This document shows, piece after piece, positions 14,787 through 22,714 of a DNA stretch of 35,734 nucleotides; position 1 is the first letter of the stretch, and each line of letters opens with the position of its first letter. Origin of the DNA: 79-D21 sp022839995 (lineage in GTDB: Bacteria > Synergistota > Synergistia > Synergistales > 79-D21). The notes beneath the pieces were generated by a model. That model had not been told where the DNA came from. It saw only the letters and a list, made by a program, of their open reading frames with translations, and searched no databases. The DNA lies in the NCBI GenBank assembly GCA_022839995.1, contig JALHIN010000019.1, forward strand, positions 1 to 35,734. The letters run 5' to 3'. The position numbers were made by a program, and so were the translations under genes.

Positions 14787-15671
14787 TCACAGCAGTGTAA
14801 TGATGTCGATATCTTTTCTCGCGAAAAGATCCTTTTCCGAAGCGAAGGCCTCGAATTCTTTCAGCTTTTGCCGCATCTTCTCGGGATGACTCATGAAAAA
14901 CGCCGTCAGCAGGGCATGGGTCAGGGCAAAGGCTCCTGCGCAAGGGTCGATGAACGTGATGAATTTCATCGGAGCTTCCAGGAGCTCGTCGGAAAGGGGC
15001 GCCAGCGGGGACATGACGCTGTCGGTAATTCCGATTACGGGGATTTTCCTGCTTCGGCAGAGCCTCGCCAGGTCCTGCGTTCCGGAGGGATACCGCGGGA
15101 AACTGTAGATCACGGCAACCGCGTCCTTTCCCGCCGCCTGGATTTTTCCGTAGGCTTCATGGTCAAAGCGCTTCAGGACATGAACGTTTTCCCGGAGAAT
15201 GGACAGGAAATAGCCCAGGTATTCCGCGAGGCAGGAGTTCGCCAGAAGCCCCGCCACAAAGACCTCCCCGGGTTTTTCCAGGAGGGCAACGGCCCGCGAA
15301 ACCGCTTCGTGCGAAAGTTTCTCCTTCATTTCCCTCAAGACGTGGAATTCGAGGGAGAGAACCTTTTGAAACAGGTCTTCCTCGCCGGATGCGGAATCGT
15401 CCAGGAACCGTTCCAGGGATTCATACTGCCGTTGAGTTTCCCTCTGCAAGGCTTTCTGGAATTCGGGGAAGCCCGCAAACCCCAGGCGGACGGCAAGGCG
15501 GATCACGGTCGGGTTGCTGACTCCCGCGGCCTGGGCCAACTTCACCGAATTCATGAAGGCCACCCTTCGCGGATTCGAATGGATAAAACGGGCCAACTTG
15601 AGCTGCTGCCGTGCAAGCCTCGGAGAGAGTTCGGCCAGTTGGGCCAGGATATCCCGGGTCGTTTCCGCCAT
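14787..15671 (-). CDS. MurR/RpiR family transcriptional regulator
   Basis: The 294-residue regulator has an N-terminal HTH_6 domain (about 1-80, with SVKLAQAAGVSNPTVIRLAVR-like helices) and a C-terminal SIS domain (about 120-260) that in the family binds phosphosugars or related ligands. SIS segments include EVFVAGLLANS and DAVAVIYSFPRYPS. ATG 15671 has GAAAGG immediately upstream. It sits between a metallopeptidase gene (46 nt upstream) and the cyclodeaminase-family gene (40 nt downstream). RpiR proteins beside amino-acid enzymes are common in Synergistota-like and Firmicute genomes, so its ligand may not be a sugar here. Confidence 0.88.
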   Translation of the reverse strand: MAETTRDILAQLAELSPRLARQQLKLARFIHSNPRRVAFMNSVKLAQAAGVSNPTVIRLAVRLGFAGFPEFQKALQRETQRQYESLERFLDDSASGEEDLFQKVLSLEFHVLREMKEKLSHEAVSRAVALLEKPGEVFVAGLLANSCLAEYLGYFLSILRENVHVLKRFDHEAYGKIQAAGKDAVAVIYSFPRYPSGTQDLARLCRSRKIPVIGITDSVMSPLAPLSDELLEAPMKFITFIDPCAGAFALTHALLTAFFMSHPEKMRQKLKEFEAFASEKDLFARKDIDIITLL

Positions 15672-15717
15672 CCTTTCGTCACCCCGGCTTTCGAAGAACT
15701 TTCTTCATATAGAATAA

Positions 15718-16485
15718 TTATCGTAGATAAAATGTCAAATATTCCCTGGGAGATCGCCTGGAGGAGTCTATCGATGAATGGACCCATCCCGGGACGAGAT
15801 GATCACACCCTCGCAAGGCTTTCCTGAGATCCAGGCTCCCGGGAAGGATCCTTTCCAGGTATTCCCAGAAAGCCCTGGAGTGATCGAGATGGCGGGTATG
15901 GCACAACTCGTGGCATAGGACATAATCCACGAGGCTGGGCGGAAGAAAGGCAAGCTTGGCGTTCAGGTTGACCGTCTTTTTCGCGGAACAGCTTCCCCAG
16001 CGGGTTTTCTGGATTTTTACCGTCATTTTCGCGTAAGGCAGGCCATGAAGCGCCGACAGTTCCTCGAGCCGGGAACCAAGCCTGGTCCTGCAGCGTTTCA
16101 CGAGCCATTTGCGCAAGCGGGCAAGGGTTTCTTCGTCCTGCCAGGAGCCCTCCGCCGCAAGCAAGTGAGCATCCTCATCCACGTCCAGGTCCCCCGAACT
16201 TTCTCCGTTTCGCACAAACCGAATCTCCCAGCTTTCTCCGAATGCGGCGAGCTCGATCCGTCCTGGGCCGGGAGCCGCGAAGGAGGCCTCTTTCGGCCCT
16301 GCACGGTGCTTCCGGATCCATTCCCGTTTTGTTTCAAGGATTTCCAGAATCCGGCTTTTCCTGAACCCGCGAGGAACAACCACGGTCAGGATTCCTTCTT
16401 TCGAAATGCGCAGCCTCACGTTCGACGAGCGGGGATTTTCCAGGACCTCGCAAGGGACGGGTTCTCCGAGATTCATTGATTCCAT
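15718..16485 (-). CDS. YgjP-type M48-like metallopeptidase (DUF45)
   Basis: The 255-residue protein has the zinc-protease motif HELCH (H192, E193, H196) followed by H202 in LDHS, and the upstream KTRWGSCS segment that defines the YgjP/DUF45 family. The N-terminal half resembles the family substrate-binding region (VRLRISKEGILTVVVPRG). Its function is poorly known; a cytoplasmic zinc-dependent peptidase is the usual annotation. ATG 16485 has GGAGG 3 nt upstream; ATG 16476 is an alternative at 12-nt spacing, and the open frame reaches 16539. It leads a likely four-gene operon with RpiR, the OCD-family and the NUDIX genes. Confidence 0.85.
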   Translation of the reverse strand: MESMNLGEPVPCEVLENPRSSNVRLRISKEGILTVVVPRGFRKSRILEILETKREWIRKHRAGPKEASFAAPGPGRIELAAFGESWEIRFVRNGESSGDLDVDEDAHLLAAEGSWQDEETLARLRKWLVKRCRTRLGSRLEELSALHGLPYAKMTVKIQKTRWGSCSAKKTVNLNAKLAFLPPSLVDYVLCHELCHTRHLDHSRAFWEYLERILPGSLDLRKALRGCDHLVPGWVHSSIDSSRRSPREYLTFYLR

Positions 16486-16599
16486 CCGCCTCCGATTCAC
16501 TAAAACGTTCGAACCTTTTTCCAGGATTTCGGTTATCAAGGGTATAATCGATTTCCCTTAATTTCATCGGCGATCACGCCTCCGCTTTTTCCAAAACGG

Positions 16600-16627
16600 T
16601 TGCATTCCTCTTTTTTCTTCCTATACT
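16600..16627 (+). promoter_or_regulatory. Promoter of the 88-residue protein gene
   Basis: TTGCAT (16600-16605) and TATACT (16622-16627) have a 16-nt spacer, 58 nt before the ATG at 16686. Both hexamers resemble sigma-70 elements. Confidence 0.6.
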
Positions 16628-16685
16628 GTCAAATAAAAGATTCTTTTCGGCAATTTAAAAACCCGCTGAGAGAGGAGTGTTCCGC

Positions 16686-16952
16686 ATGACCGCCGGGAAA
16701 GAACCGGTTAAGAAAGCGACCCGAGTTCGGCGCCCCCTGGAAGAGCGCCTGAAGGAAGCCCAGGAGAAGGCCCGGAAATTGAGGGCCAGGGCGAGGGAAA
16801 AAGAAACAAAGGCCATCCAGTATGTTTGTGCAGCTATTTTCAAGATCGCGGACTACGAAATTTCCGAATCGGTCATCGACGAATTGATCAAAAGCAAGGG
16901 GGCTGGCGCCGAGGCTATCGCCCGGGAAATCATCGCGAAGGCAAAAGTCTGA
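16686..16952 (+). CDS. Uncharacterised small basic protein with coiled-coil N-terminal half
   Basis: I do not recognise this 88-residue protein. Residues 1-45 are strongly charged and helical (EERLKEAQEKARKLRARARE), then a short hydrophobic stretch (YVCAAIFKIADYEI) and a C-terminal helix (GAEAIAREIIAKAKV). The overall pattern loosely recalls small TraD/MobC-like accessory proteins of mobilisable elements, but no such element is nearby, so I do not claim it. ATG 16686 is preceded by GAGGAG at 8-nt spacing. It is a single-gene unit with its own promoter and a strong hairpin behind it, which argues that it is a real gene. Confidence 0.7.
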   Translation: MTAGKEPVKKATRVRRPLEERLKEAQEKARKLRARAREKETKAIQYVCAAIFKIADYEISESVIDELIKSKGAGAEAIAREIIAKAKV

Positions 16953-16971
16953 TCGGTCACCGGAAAATCCT

Positions 16972-17004
16972 GAAGCCGGGAAAGGGGTTCCCTTTCCCGG
17001 CTTC
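16972..17004. terminator. Strong hairpin between convergent genes
   Basis: GAAGCCGGGAAAGGG (16972-16986) pairs perfectly with CCCTTTCCCGGCTTC (16990-17004) around a 3-nt loop: a 15-bp stem. It lies between the 88-residue protein gene (plus) and the alcohol dehydrogenase (minus). The T-run is short on both sides (ATTTTCC on the minus side), but the stem is very stable. Confidence 0.75.
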
Positions 17005-17014
17005 AACCCTCCCG

Positions 17015-18175
17015 CTATCGCACCGACTCGAAGAGGGCCCGCAATTCCTCCCTGCCGGACTGACGGATGTTGAGGCTTCTCGGGACGGCTCCCATCGCAT
17101 CGTCGAGCATCGCGTCGTTTACCTGGAAATCCGGAATGCCCAGCTCGCGAAGGTTTTTGGGAATTCCGATCTCTTCGAAGATCTCCGCCAGGTTTTCGAT
17201 AACCCGTTTCGCTCCTGAAACGGCATTCTCCCTGCCCGTGTCAAGCCCGAGGGGAACGGCAAGCCTGGCGAGCTTTTCCGCGCATACCGGCAGGTTGAAA
17301 CGAAGGACCGGCTCGAGGAACAGCCCGCAGCAGACGCCGTGAGGAACATGGTAAAACGCCCCCACGGGATGTGCGAGGGCATGCACGAGGCCAAGACCCG
17401 CGTTTGAAAAGGCGAGGCCGGCCATGCAGCTTCCCATGAGCATCGCGTGCAGCGCCGGTTGATCCCGTCCGTCTGCGACGACCTTCCGTACGTGAGATGC
17501 CAGGAGACGAACCGCTTCAAGGGCCAGTGCATCCGTAATCGCGGTCGACTTGCGGGACAGGTAAGCCTCGATCGCATGGACAAAAGCGTCGCTGCCCGTT
17601 GCAGCGGCAATTCTGGGAGGGATCCCTTCCAGCAGGGTCGCATCGAGAATGCCGATTTTCGGGAAAAGCGAAGGGCCCCGCAAGACCATCTTGACCTTTT
17701 CCTGCAAATCGCTGATGACCATGACCCCTGTCACTTCCGAGCCCGTGCCCGCAGTTGTCGGGATGGCAATTACCGGCACCACGGGGGCTTCGATCGGACC
17801 TTGCCGGAAAGCCCGGATCCCCTGTCCCGTCGAAACGACGACGGCGATCCCCTTTGCGGCATCCATGCAGCTGCCTCCCCCGAGCCCGATGACCGGGCCG
17901 CACTCCCTTTCCCGGTAGAACGCCGCTGCGGCTTCGACCGTTTCAACCGAAGGGTCGCTTTCGACCTTCGCGAAAACGGCATACCGGACCCCCGCCTCAT
18001 CCAGGACACCGCAAACCCGGTCCAGGATCCCTGCTTTCTCGATCCCCGGATCCGTCACGATCAAGGGTGTTTCTCCGGCATCGATCAACCCAGGCAGTTC
18101 AGAAAGGGCCCCGGGCTTAAAAATGAGCCTCACGGGATTCTGAAAGGAACCGAACGGTACAGAATTGGGGAACAT
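17015..18175 (-). CDS. Iron-containing alcohol dehydrogenase
   Basis: This 386-residue cytoplasmic enzyme of the Fe-ADH (group III) family has NAD(P) motif GLGGGSCMDAAK at 97-108 and PTTAGTGSEVT at 139-149. The metal ligands are D196, H200, H265 and H279 (DAFVHAIEAY, GLVHALAHPVG, HVPHG). The family reduces aldehydes or oxidises alcohols such as 1,3-propanediol, butanol or lactaldehyde; specificity is not readable. ATG 18175 is chosen with GGAGG 11 nt upstream; the open extension to 18247 lacks a comparable site. It is monocistronic and divergent from the sulfur cluster, suggesting independent control. Confidence 0.92.
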   Translation of the reverse strand: MFPNSVPFGSFQNPVRLIFKPGALSELPGLIDAGETPLIVTDPGIEKAGILDRVCGVLDEAGVRYAVFAKVESDPSVETVEAAAAFYRERECGPVIGLGGGSCMDAAKGIAVVVSTGQGIRAFRQGPIEAPVVPVIAIPTTAGTGSEVTGVMVISDLQEKVKMVLRGPSLFPKIGILDATLLEGIPPRIAAATGSDAFVHAIEAYLSRKSTAITDALALEAVRLLASHVRKVVADGRDQPALHAMLMGSCMAGLAFSNAGLGLVHALAHPVGAFYHVPHGVCCGLFLEPVLRFNLPVCAEKLARLAVPLGLDTGRENAVSGAKRVIENLAEIFEEIGIPKNLRELGIPDFQVNDAMLDDAMGAVPRSLNIRQSGREELRALFESVR

Positions 18176-18359
18176 TTCCCTGGATCCCTCCTGTTCAATC
18201 CGATATTCTCCAAACGACATTTCCGCTGTTTCACCTGACCTTACCACAAAGCCTTCCTCAAGGCACTCGCAATTGATGACACCCGGTCGCCTTTTTCTAC
18301 ATTCTCCATGATACTATTAGGAATATGCACCACGTGAAGAGAAGAAAGGAGGAAGGCCC

Positions 18360-19814
18360 ATGATTGTCCAATCCTTTTTTGTCAATGGGATTGCCCATTC
18401 GTCCTACCTCTTGGGGGGCTCCTCAACCTGCGCCATCGTTGACCCTCGGCGGGACATCGAAATCTATCTCAAGGCCGCGAAAGACCTGAACCTGAAAATC
18501 ACCCACATCCTCCAGACCCACCTTCACGCGGATTTTGTATCCGGGCACATGGATCTCGCAAGGGCCACCGGGGCCTCGATCGTCATGCCCAAAGCAGCCA
18601 AAGCCGCCTTTGAACACATTCCCGTCTCCGAGGGAGACACGCTGAGCCTGGAGGACGTCCTGCTCGAAATCCTGGAAACACCGGGGCATACCCCCGAACA
18701 CGTGACCTACGTAGCCCGTGACCTTGCCCGTGGAAGCGAGCCGGTGTCCATCTTCTGCGGCGACACCCTTTTCGTGGGAGATGTCGGGAGGCCGGACCTA
18801 TTCCCCGGCAAAGCGGCAGAACTCGCCGGGCTCCTTTACGACAGCCTCCACGCCAAAATCCTGCCCCTCCCTGATTTCTGCGAGGTGTACCCCGCTCACG
18901 GGGCGGGATCGCTTTGCGGCCGATCCATGGGAGCCAAAAGGGAAAGCACCATCGGCTACGAAAGGCGTTTCAACGAAGCCCTCCGGATCATCAATCGGGA
19001 CGCCTTCGTGATCGCCCTCACCTCGGGGATGCCCGCCGCACCGGACCATTTCGCCCGATGCAGCGAAATCAACCGAGAGGGACCGACGCTCGTCGATTCC
19101 CTGCCCTTCCCATCCCCCCTCGGACCCCGTGCTTTCTCGGAAAAAATGGCGTCTCCCGAGACACTCGTGCTGGACATCCGCGACTTCAGCGCTTTCGGGG
19201 GAAACCACGTCCCAGGATCGGTCAACTTGGACCTGGGTGGGAACTTTGCCACCTTCGCCGGTTGGGTCTTGCCGCCGGAGAAGGAGATCCTGCTTGTTTC
19301 CGACCGCCCGGAAGCCGCCGAGACCGCCGTCACCTGGCTCAGGAGGGTCGGCCTGGACCGTGTCACAGCGACGCTTGAGGGGTCGATTTTCGCCTGGGCC
19401 AAGGCAGGGTTGCCAACCGCCCATGTCCCCCAGGTTTCACCCTATGAGCTCCAGGATTTTGCCTCTTCAACCGGAACTTCGGTCACGATCCTCGACGTCC
19501 GGTCACCGTCGGAATTCGAAAGTTTCCATATCCCGGGATCGGTGAACATTCCCGCTCCCGAGCTGAGGCACCGCTTCGCAGAACTGGACCCTGGTTCCAG
19601 GATCGTCACGGTTTGCGGCACGGGTCATCGCTCCAGCCTGGCCGCAAGCCTCCTTCTTCAGCGAGGCTTCAAAAACGTCCACAACCTTGCGGGCGGCATG
19701 ATGGGATATGCCGAGGCCGGCCTCGGTCCTTCCTGTCCTCTCTGCGTCTCGCCCCACGGTCCGCGCTTCATGGGGAAACGGACCGAAGAAGCACTTTCGG
19801 AAGATCGAGGGTGA
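18360..19814 (+). CDS. CstB-like persulfide dioxygenase with two rhodanese domains
   Basis: The 484-residue protein begins with an ETHE1-type MBL domain (about 1-250) with metal motif THLHADFVSGH (H54, H56, D58), then H109 and D140 (GDVGRPDL). A first rhodanese domain (about 255-350) has Ser-Asp at 313-314 where the catalytic Cys belongs, so it is inactive. The second (about 360-455) has C418 in VTVCGTGHRSS. C458 and C461 follow in a C-terminal CPLC. This order (PDO, pseudo-rhodanese, rhodanese) is that of CstB, which oxidises persulfides and yields thiosulfate. ATG 18360 has AGGAGG at 7-nt spacing. It leads a cluster with two YeeE-type proteins. Confidence 0.9.
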   Translation: MIVQSFFVNGIAHSSYLLGGSSTCAIVDPRRDIEIYLKAAKDLNLKITHILQTHLHADFVSGHMDLARATGASIVMPKAAKAAFEHIPVSEGDTLSLEDVLLEILETPGHTPEHVTYVARDLARGSEPVSIFCGDTLFVGDVGRPDLFPGKAAELAGLLYDSLHAKILPLPDFCEVYPAHGAGSLCGRSMGAKRESTIGYERRFNEALRIINRDAFVIALTSGMPAAPDHFARCSEINREGPTLVDSLPFPSPLGPRAFSEKMASPETLVLDIRDFSAFGGNHVPGSVNLDLGGNFATFAGWVLPPEKEILLVSDRPEAAETAVTWLRRVGLDRVTATLEGSIFAWAKAGLPTAHVPQVSPYELQDFASSTGTSVTILDVRSPSEFESFHIPGSVNIPAPELRHRFAELDPGSRIVTVCGTGHRSSLAASLLLQRGFKNVHNLAGGMMGYAEAGLGPSCPLCVSPHGPRFMGKRTEEALSEDRG

Positions 19815-19818
19815 TTTC

Positions 19819-20340
19819 ATGGACTGGCTCTTCATGCCGAGATGGCCGGCCATCGCGGTCGGGGTTGCGATCGGACTTTTGGAATGCGTGACCTTCCTGT
19901 TCCTGGACAAACCGATCGGGTGTTCGACTGCCTTTGCGCGGACGAGCGGCCTCATCGAAAAAGCCATTCGGGGTAGCGCAGCCGCGGGAAAACCCTACTA
20001 CCGGCTTTTCCCCCCGGTGATCGACTGGGAACTGGTTTTCGTCGCGGGAATTCCCCTGGGAGCTTTTCTCTCTGCGGTTTCCAGCGGAACCTTTAAGATC
20101 GAATGGGTTCCCTCCCTGTGGGGTACCGTTTTCGGCCCCGGGATTTTGCCGCGACTTTCCACGGCTTTTGCCGGGGGCTTTCTCGTAGGACTCGGGGCCC
20201 GGTGGGCCGGCGGTTGCACGAGCGGGCACGGCATCAGCGGATGCCTGCAACTGGCGGTAAGCAGCTGGCTTGCTTCCGCGGCCTTCTTTACCGGCGGGAT
20301 TCTATCCGCCACCCTGCTTTTTTCCCTGGCTGGCGGATAG
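19819..20340 (+). CDS. YeeE/YedE (DUF395) family membrane protein, half-size, first
   Basis: The 173-residue membrane protein has about four hydrophobic helices and conserved cysteines in KPIGCSTAF (C35), GGCTSGHGISG (C133) and C142. These are signature positions of the YeeE/YedE family, whose full-length member TsuA imports thiosulfate through a cysteine relay. Here the protein is about half the size of TsuA, and a second half-size relative follows. Start ATG 19819 lies 4 nt after the CstB stop with GAGGGTG upstream. The pair probably works together as a thiosulfate or sulfur carrier linked to the persulfide enzyme. Confidence 0.85.
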   Translation: MDWLFMPRWPAIAVGVAIGLLECVTFLFLDKPIGCSTAFARTSGLIEKAIRGSAAAGKPYYRLFPPVIDWELVFVAGIPLGAFLSAVSSGTFKIEWVPSLWGTVFGPGILPRLSTAFAGGFLVGLGARWAGGCTSGHGISGCLQLAVSSWLASAAFFTGGILSATLLFSLAGG

Positions 20341-20352
20341 GAGGCGAAAGAA

Positions 20353-20913
20353 ATGGAACGAATTCCTTTCCTCTTGCCTGAATCGGCGAAGAAACCGGCC
20401 GCTCTTTTCCTCGGCGTCGTCTTCGGTTTCCTCCTGCAGAAAGGAGGCGTAACCCGGTACGAAACCATCGTGGGGCAGCTCGTGATGGTCGATTTCACGG
20501 TCCTGAAGGTCATGCTGTCGGCCGTTTTGACGGGAATGCTGGGCATCCAGGTCCTCCTCCAGATCAACCTGGTAACCCTTCATCCCAGGCACGGATCGTT
20601 CGGATCCTCCGTCATCGGAGGACTCATCTTCGGCCTGGGTTTCGGCCTTTTGGGCTACTGCCCTGGAACCGCCGCGGGTGCCGCGGGGCAAGGTTCCCTG
20701 GACGCTCTTTTCGGCGGAGTCGGCGGAATGCTCCTGGGAACCGCATTCTACTCCGAAATCTACCACCAGATCGAGCCTACCGTGCTCCGTTGGGGATCGT
20801 TCGGGGACATCACCCTGCCCGAACTCCTCCGCGCTTCCAGGTGGAAGGTGGTGATCGCGGTCGCCGCCCTTCTCGCGGCAGTCCTTTCTGCCTTTTCCCT
20901 GACTGGCCTTTGA
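20353..20913 (+). CDS. YeeE/YedE (DUF395) family membrane protein, half-size, second
   Basis: The 186-residue membrane protein has about five hydrophobic helices and the family motif GYCPGTAAGAAGQG with C103. It lacks the other cysteines seen in the first copy, which suggests the two subunits contribute different relay residues. ATG 20353 has GGAGGCG at good spacing and lies 12 nt after the first copy. The next gene is an SLC13-type carrier, starting 13 nt after this stop. Split YeeE pairs are known next to sulfurtransferases; transport of thiosulfate or persulfide-level sulfur is inference. Confidence 0.85.
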   Translation: MERIPFLLPESAKKPAALFLGVVFGFLLQKGGVTRYETIVGQLVMVDFTVLKVMLSAVLTGMLGIQVLLQINLVTLHPRHGSFGSSVIGGLIFGLGFGLLGYCPGTAAGAAGQGSLDALFGGVGGMLLGTAFYSEIYHQIEPTVLRWGSFGDITLPELLRASRWKVVIAVAALLAAVLSAFSLTGL

Positions 20914-20926
20914 ATGGAGGCCCGGC

Positions 20927-22714
20927 ATGACGCGGGAAATCGCCCTGGCCTTCCTCGTCATGGCTTCCGCGATGGTCCTTTTCATCACGGAATGGCTGCG
21001 CTCGGACATCGTCGCCGTGCTGGTCATGCTGGCCCTGCCCTGGCTTGGCCTCCTCGAAGCAAAGCAGGCCTTTTCGGGTCTTTCAAGCAACGCCGTCCTG
21101 TCCATCATGGGCGTCATGATCATGAGCGCCGGGATCGAGTCCACGGGCCTGATGAGCAAGATCGCCCGCCCGATCGTTCAAAAGGCCGGTTCGAACGAAA
21201 AGCGCCTGATCGTTCTCGTCTCGGCGATCGTCGGCTCGATCTCCGCCTTCATGCAGAATATCGGTGCCGTGGCCCTTTTTCTCCCTGCTCTACTCGGAAT
21301 TTCCAGGCAGACGAAAATTCCAGCTTCCCGGCTCCTCATTCCAATGGGGTTTTCCGCGATCCTCGGGGGTACGCTGACCCTCGTCGCGTCCGGCCCCATG
21401 ATCATCCTGAACGATCTGCTCAGGCAGGGCGGCCTTGCCCCGCTCGGCCTCTTCAGCGTGACCCCCGTCGGGGGTGTCCTGCTGGCGAGCGGAATCCTGT
21501 ATTTTCTCTTCTTCGGGAAATTCGTGCTTCCTGGAATGCCCACAAACCGGGAAACCGGTGAGGGAGAACGACTGATCGAGGAATGGGGACTCCCGACTGA
21601 AATCTTCCGTCTCGAAATTCCCCCGGGGTCTCCCCTTGCGGGGCAAACCCCGGAAGAGATCCGCCTTTGGCAGCGCTGGGGGTTGCACCTGCTTTTCGTG
21701 GAAGAGAAGGGGAAATCCATCTATGCCCCCTGGCGCAGGTTCCCCTTCAAGGAAGGACAAGTCCTGGGAGTCGCGGGAACGCAGGAAGGAAGCAGGGCCC
21801 TTTTGGAGGCATTCGGGCTGAAGAGGCTGAATCCCGGGGCAGGCCCCGAACAGGTGCTGTTGCTTGAAAACGCCTCTTTTGCCCAGTATGTCGTCCTGCC
21901 CCGCTCCCCGCTGGCGGGCAAAACCATCCGCCAGGTTCAACTCAGAAGGAATTTCGGGGTGGAACCGCTGGTCCTGCTATCAGGAGAAACCGTTTTCCGG
22001 GAAGATTTTTCCGACATCCCTCTGCGGCCGGGAGACGCGCTCGTGGTCTACGGCCCCTGGGACAACCTCCGAAGGCTGGGTAAGGAAGAAGGGGTGGCCC
22101 TCGTCACGCCCCTTTCGGGACACCCCGCCAGGGAGGCAAAGGCAATCCCTGCGGTTGCCTGCTTCCTTGGCTCAATCGGGCTGGCCGTTTCAGGATTTTC
22201 GCTCTCTCTATCCCTGCTGAGCGGTGCCCTGGCCATGGTGCTCCTCGGGGTCCTGTCAATGGATGAAGCCTACGGGGCCATCGATTGGAAAACCGTTTTT
22301 CTCCTTGCGGGCCTGATTCCCCTGGGGCTCGCGATGGACCACACAGGAGCCGCCAGGTTCCTCGCGGAGCGGCTGTCCCTTTTCCTGGCAGGAAAATCCT
22401 TGACGGTGATCCTTCTCGTGATCGCCCTGCTTTCCACCGTTTTCTCCCTTTTCATGTCCAACGTCGCTGCCACGGTCCTACTGGTTCCCTTCGCGATTCT
22501 CATCGGGAAAGAATCGGGAGTCGATCCCAGGGGGCTCGCGATGCTGGTGGCGATCTGCGCCGCGAACTCTTTCATCCTCCCCACGCACCAGGTGAACGCC
22601 CTTCTGATTTCACCCGGGGGATACAGAAACGCCGATTTCATCAAGGCAGGCGGATTCATGACCGTTCTTTTCACCTTTGTTGCCGTGGCCCTCGTTCGCC
22701 TGTTTTACCTTTGA
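20927..22714 (+). CDS. SLC13-type (CitMHS/DASS) anion permease with two RCK_C domains
   Basis: The 595-residue membrane protein has two helical halves separated by a cytoplasmic insert with two TrkA-C/RCK_C domains (about 209-285 and 318-384; for example FRLEIPPGSPLAG and YVVLPRSPLAGKT). The second half has LFMSNVAATVLLVPFA and SFILPTHQVNALL, which match the SLC13 signature region. Such proteins, including SdcL/YbiR-like ones, move sulfate or dicarboxylates with Na+ or H+. Context in this sulfur operon favours sulfate or sulfite. ATG 20927 has GGAGG at 6-nt spacing. Its 3' end overlaps the convergent adaptor gene by 10 nt. Confidence 0.88.
   Translation: MTREIALAFLVMASAMVLFITEWLRSDIVAVLVMLALPWLGLLEAKQAFSGLSSNAVLSIMGVMIMSAGIESTGLMSKIARPIVQKAGSNEKRLIVLVSAIVGSISAFMQNIGAVALFLPALLGISRQTKIPASRLLIPMGFSAILGGTLTLVASGPMIILNDLLRQGGLAPLGLFSVTPVGGVLLASGILYFLFFGKFVLPGMPTNRETGEGERLIEEWGLPTEIFRLEIPPGSPLAGQTPEEIRLWQRWGLHLLFVEEKGKSIYAPWRRFPFKEGQVLGVAGTQEGSRALLEAFGLKRLNPGAGPEQVLLLENASFAQYVVLPRSPLAGKTIRQVQLRRNFGVEPLVLLSGETVFREDFSDIPLRPGDALVVYGPWDNLRRLGKEEGVALVTPLSGHPAREAKAIPAVACFLGSIGLAVSGFSLSLSLLSGALAMVLLGVLSMDEAYGAIDWKTVFLLAGLIPLGLAMDHTGAARFLAERLSLFLAGKSLTVILLVIALLSTVFSLFMSNVAATVLLVPFAILIGKESGVDPRGLAMLVAICAANSFILPTHQVNALLISPGGYRNADFIKAGGFMTVLFTFVAVALVRLFYL

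Noticed and set aside
16686..16952. Annotation of the 88-residue protein as a TraD/MobC-like mobilisation protein
   Set aside because: Only the charged helical pattern is similar. No relaxase, oriT-like repeat or other mobility gene lies nearby.
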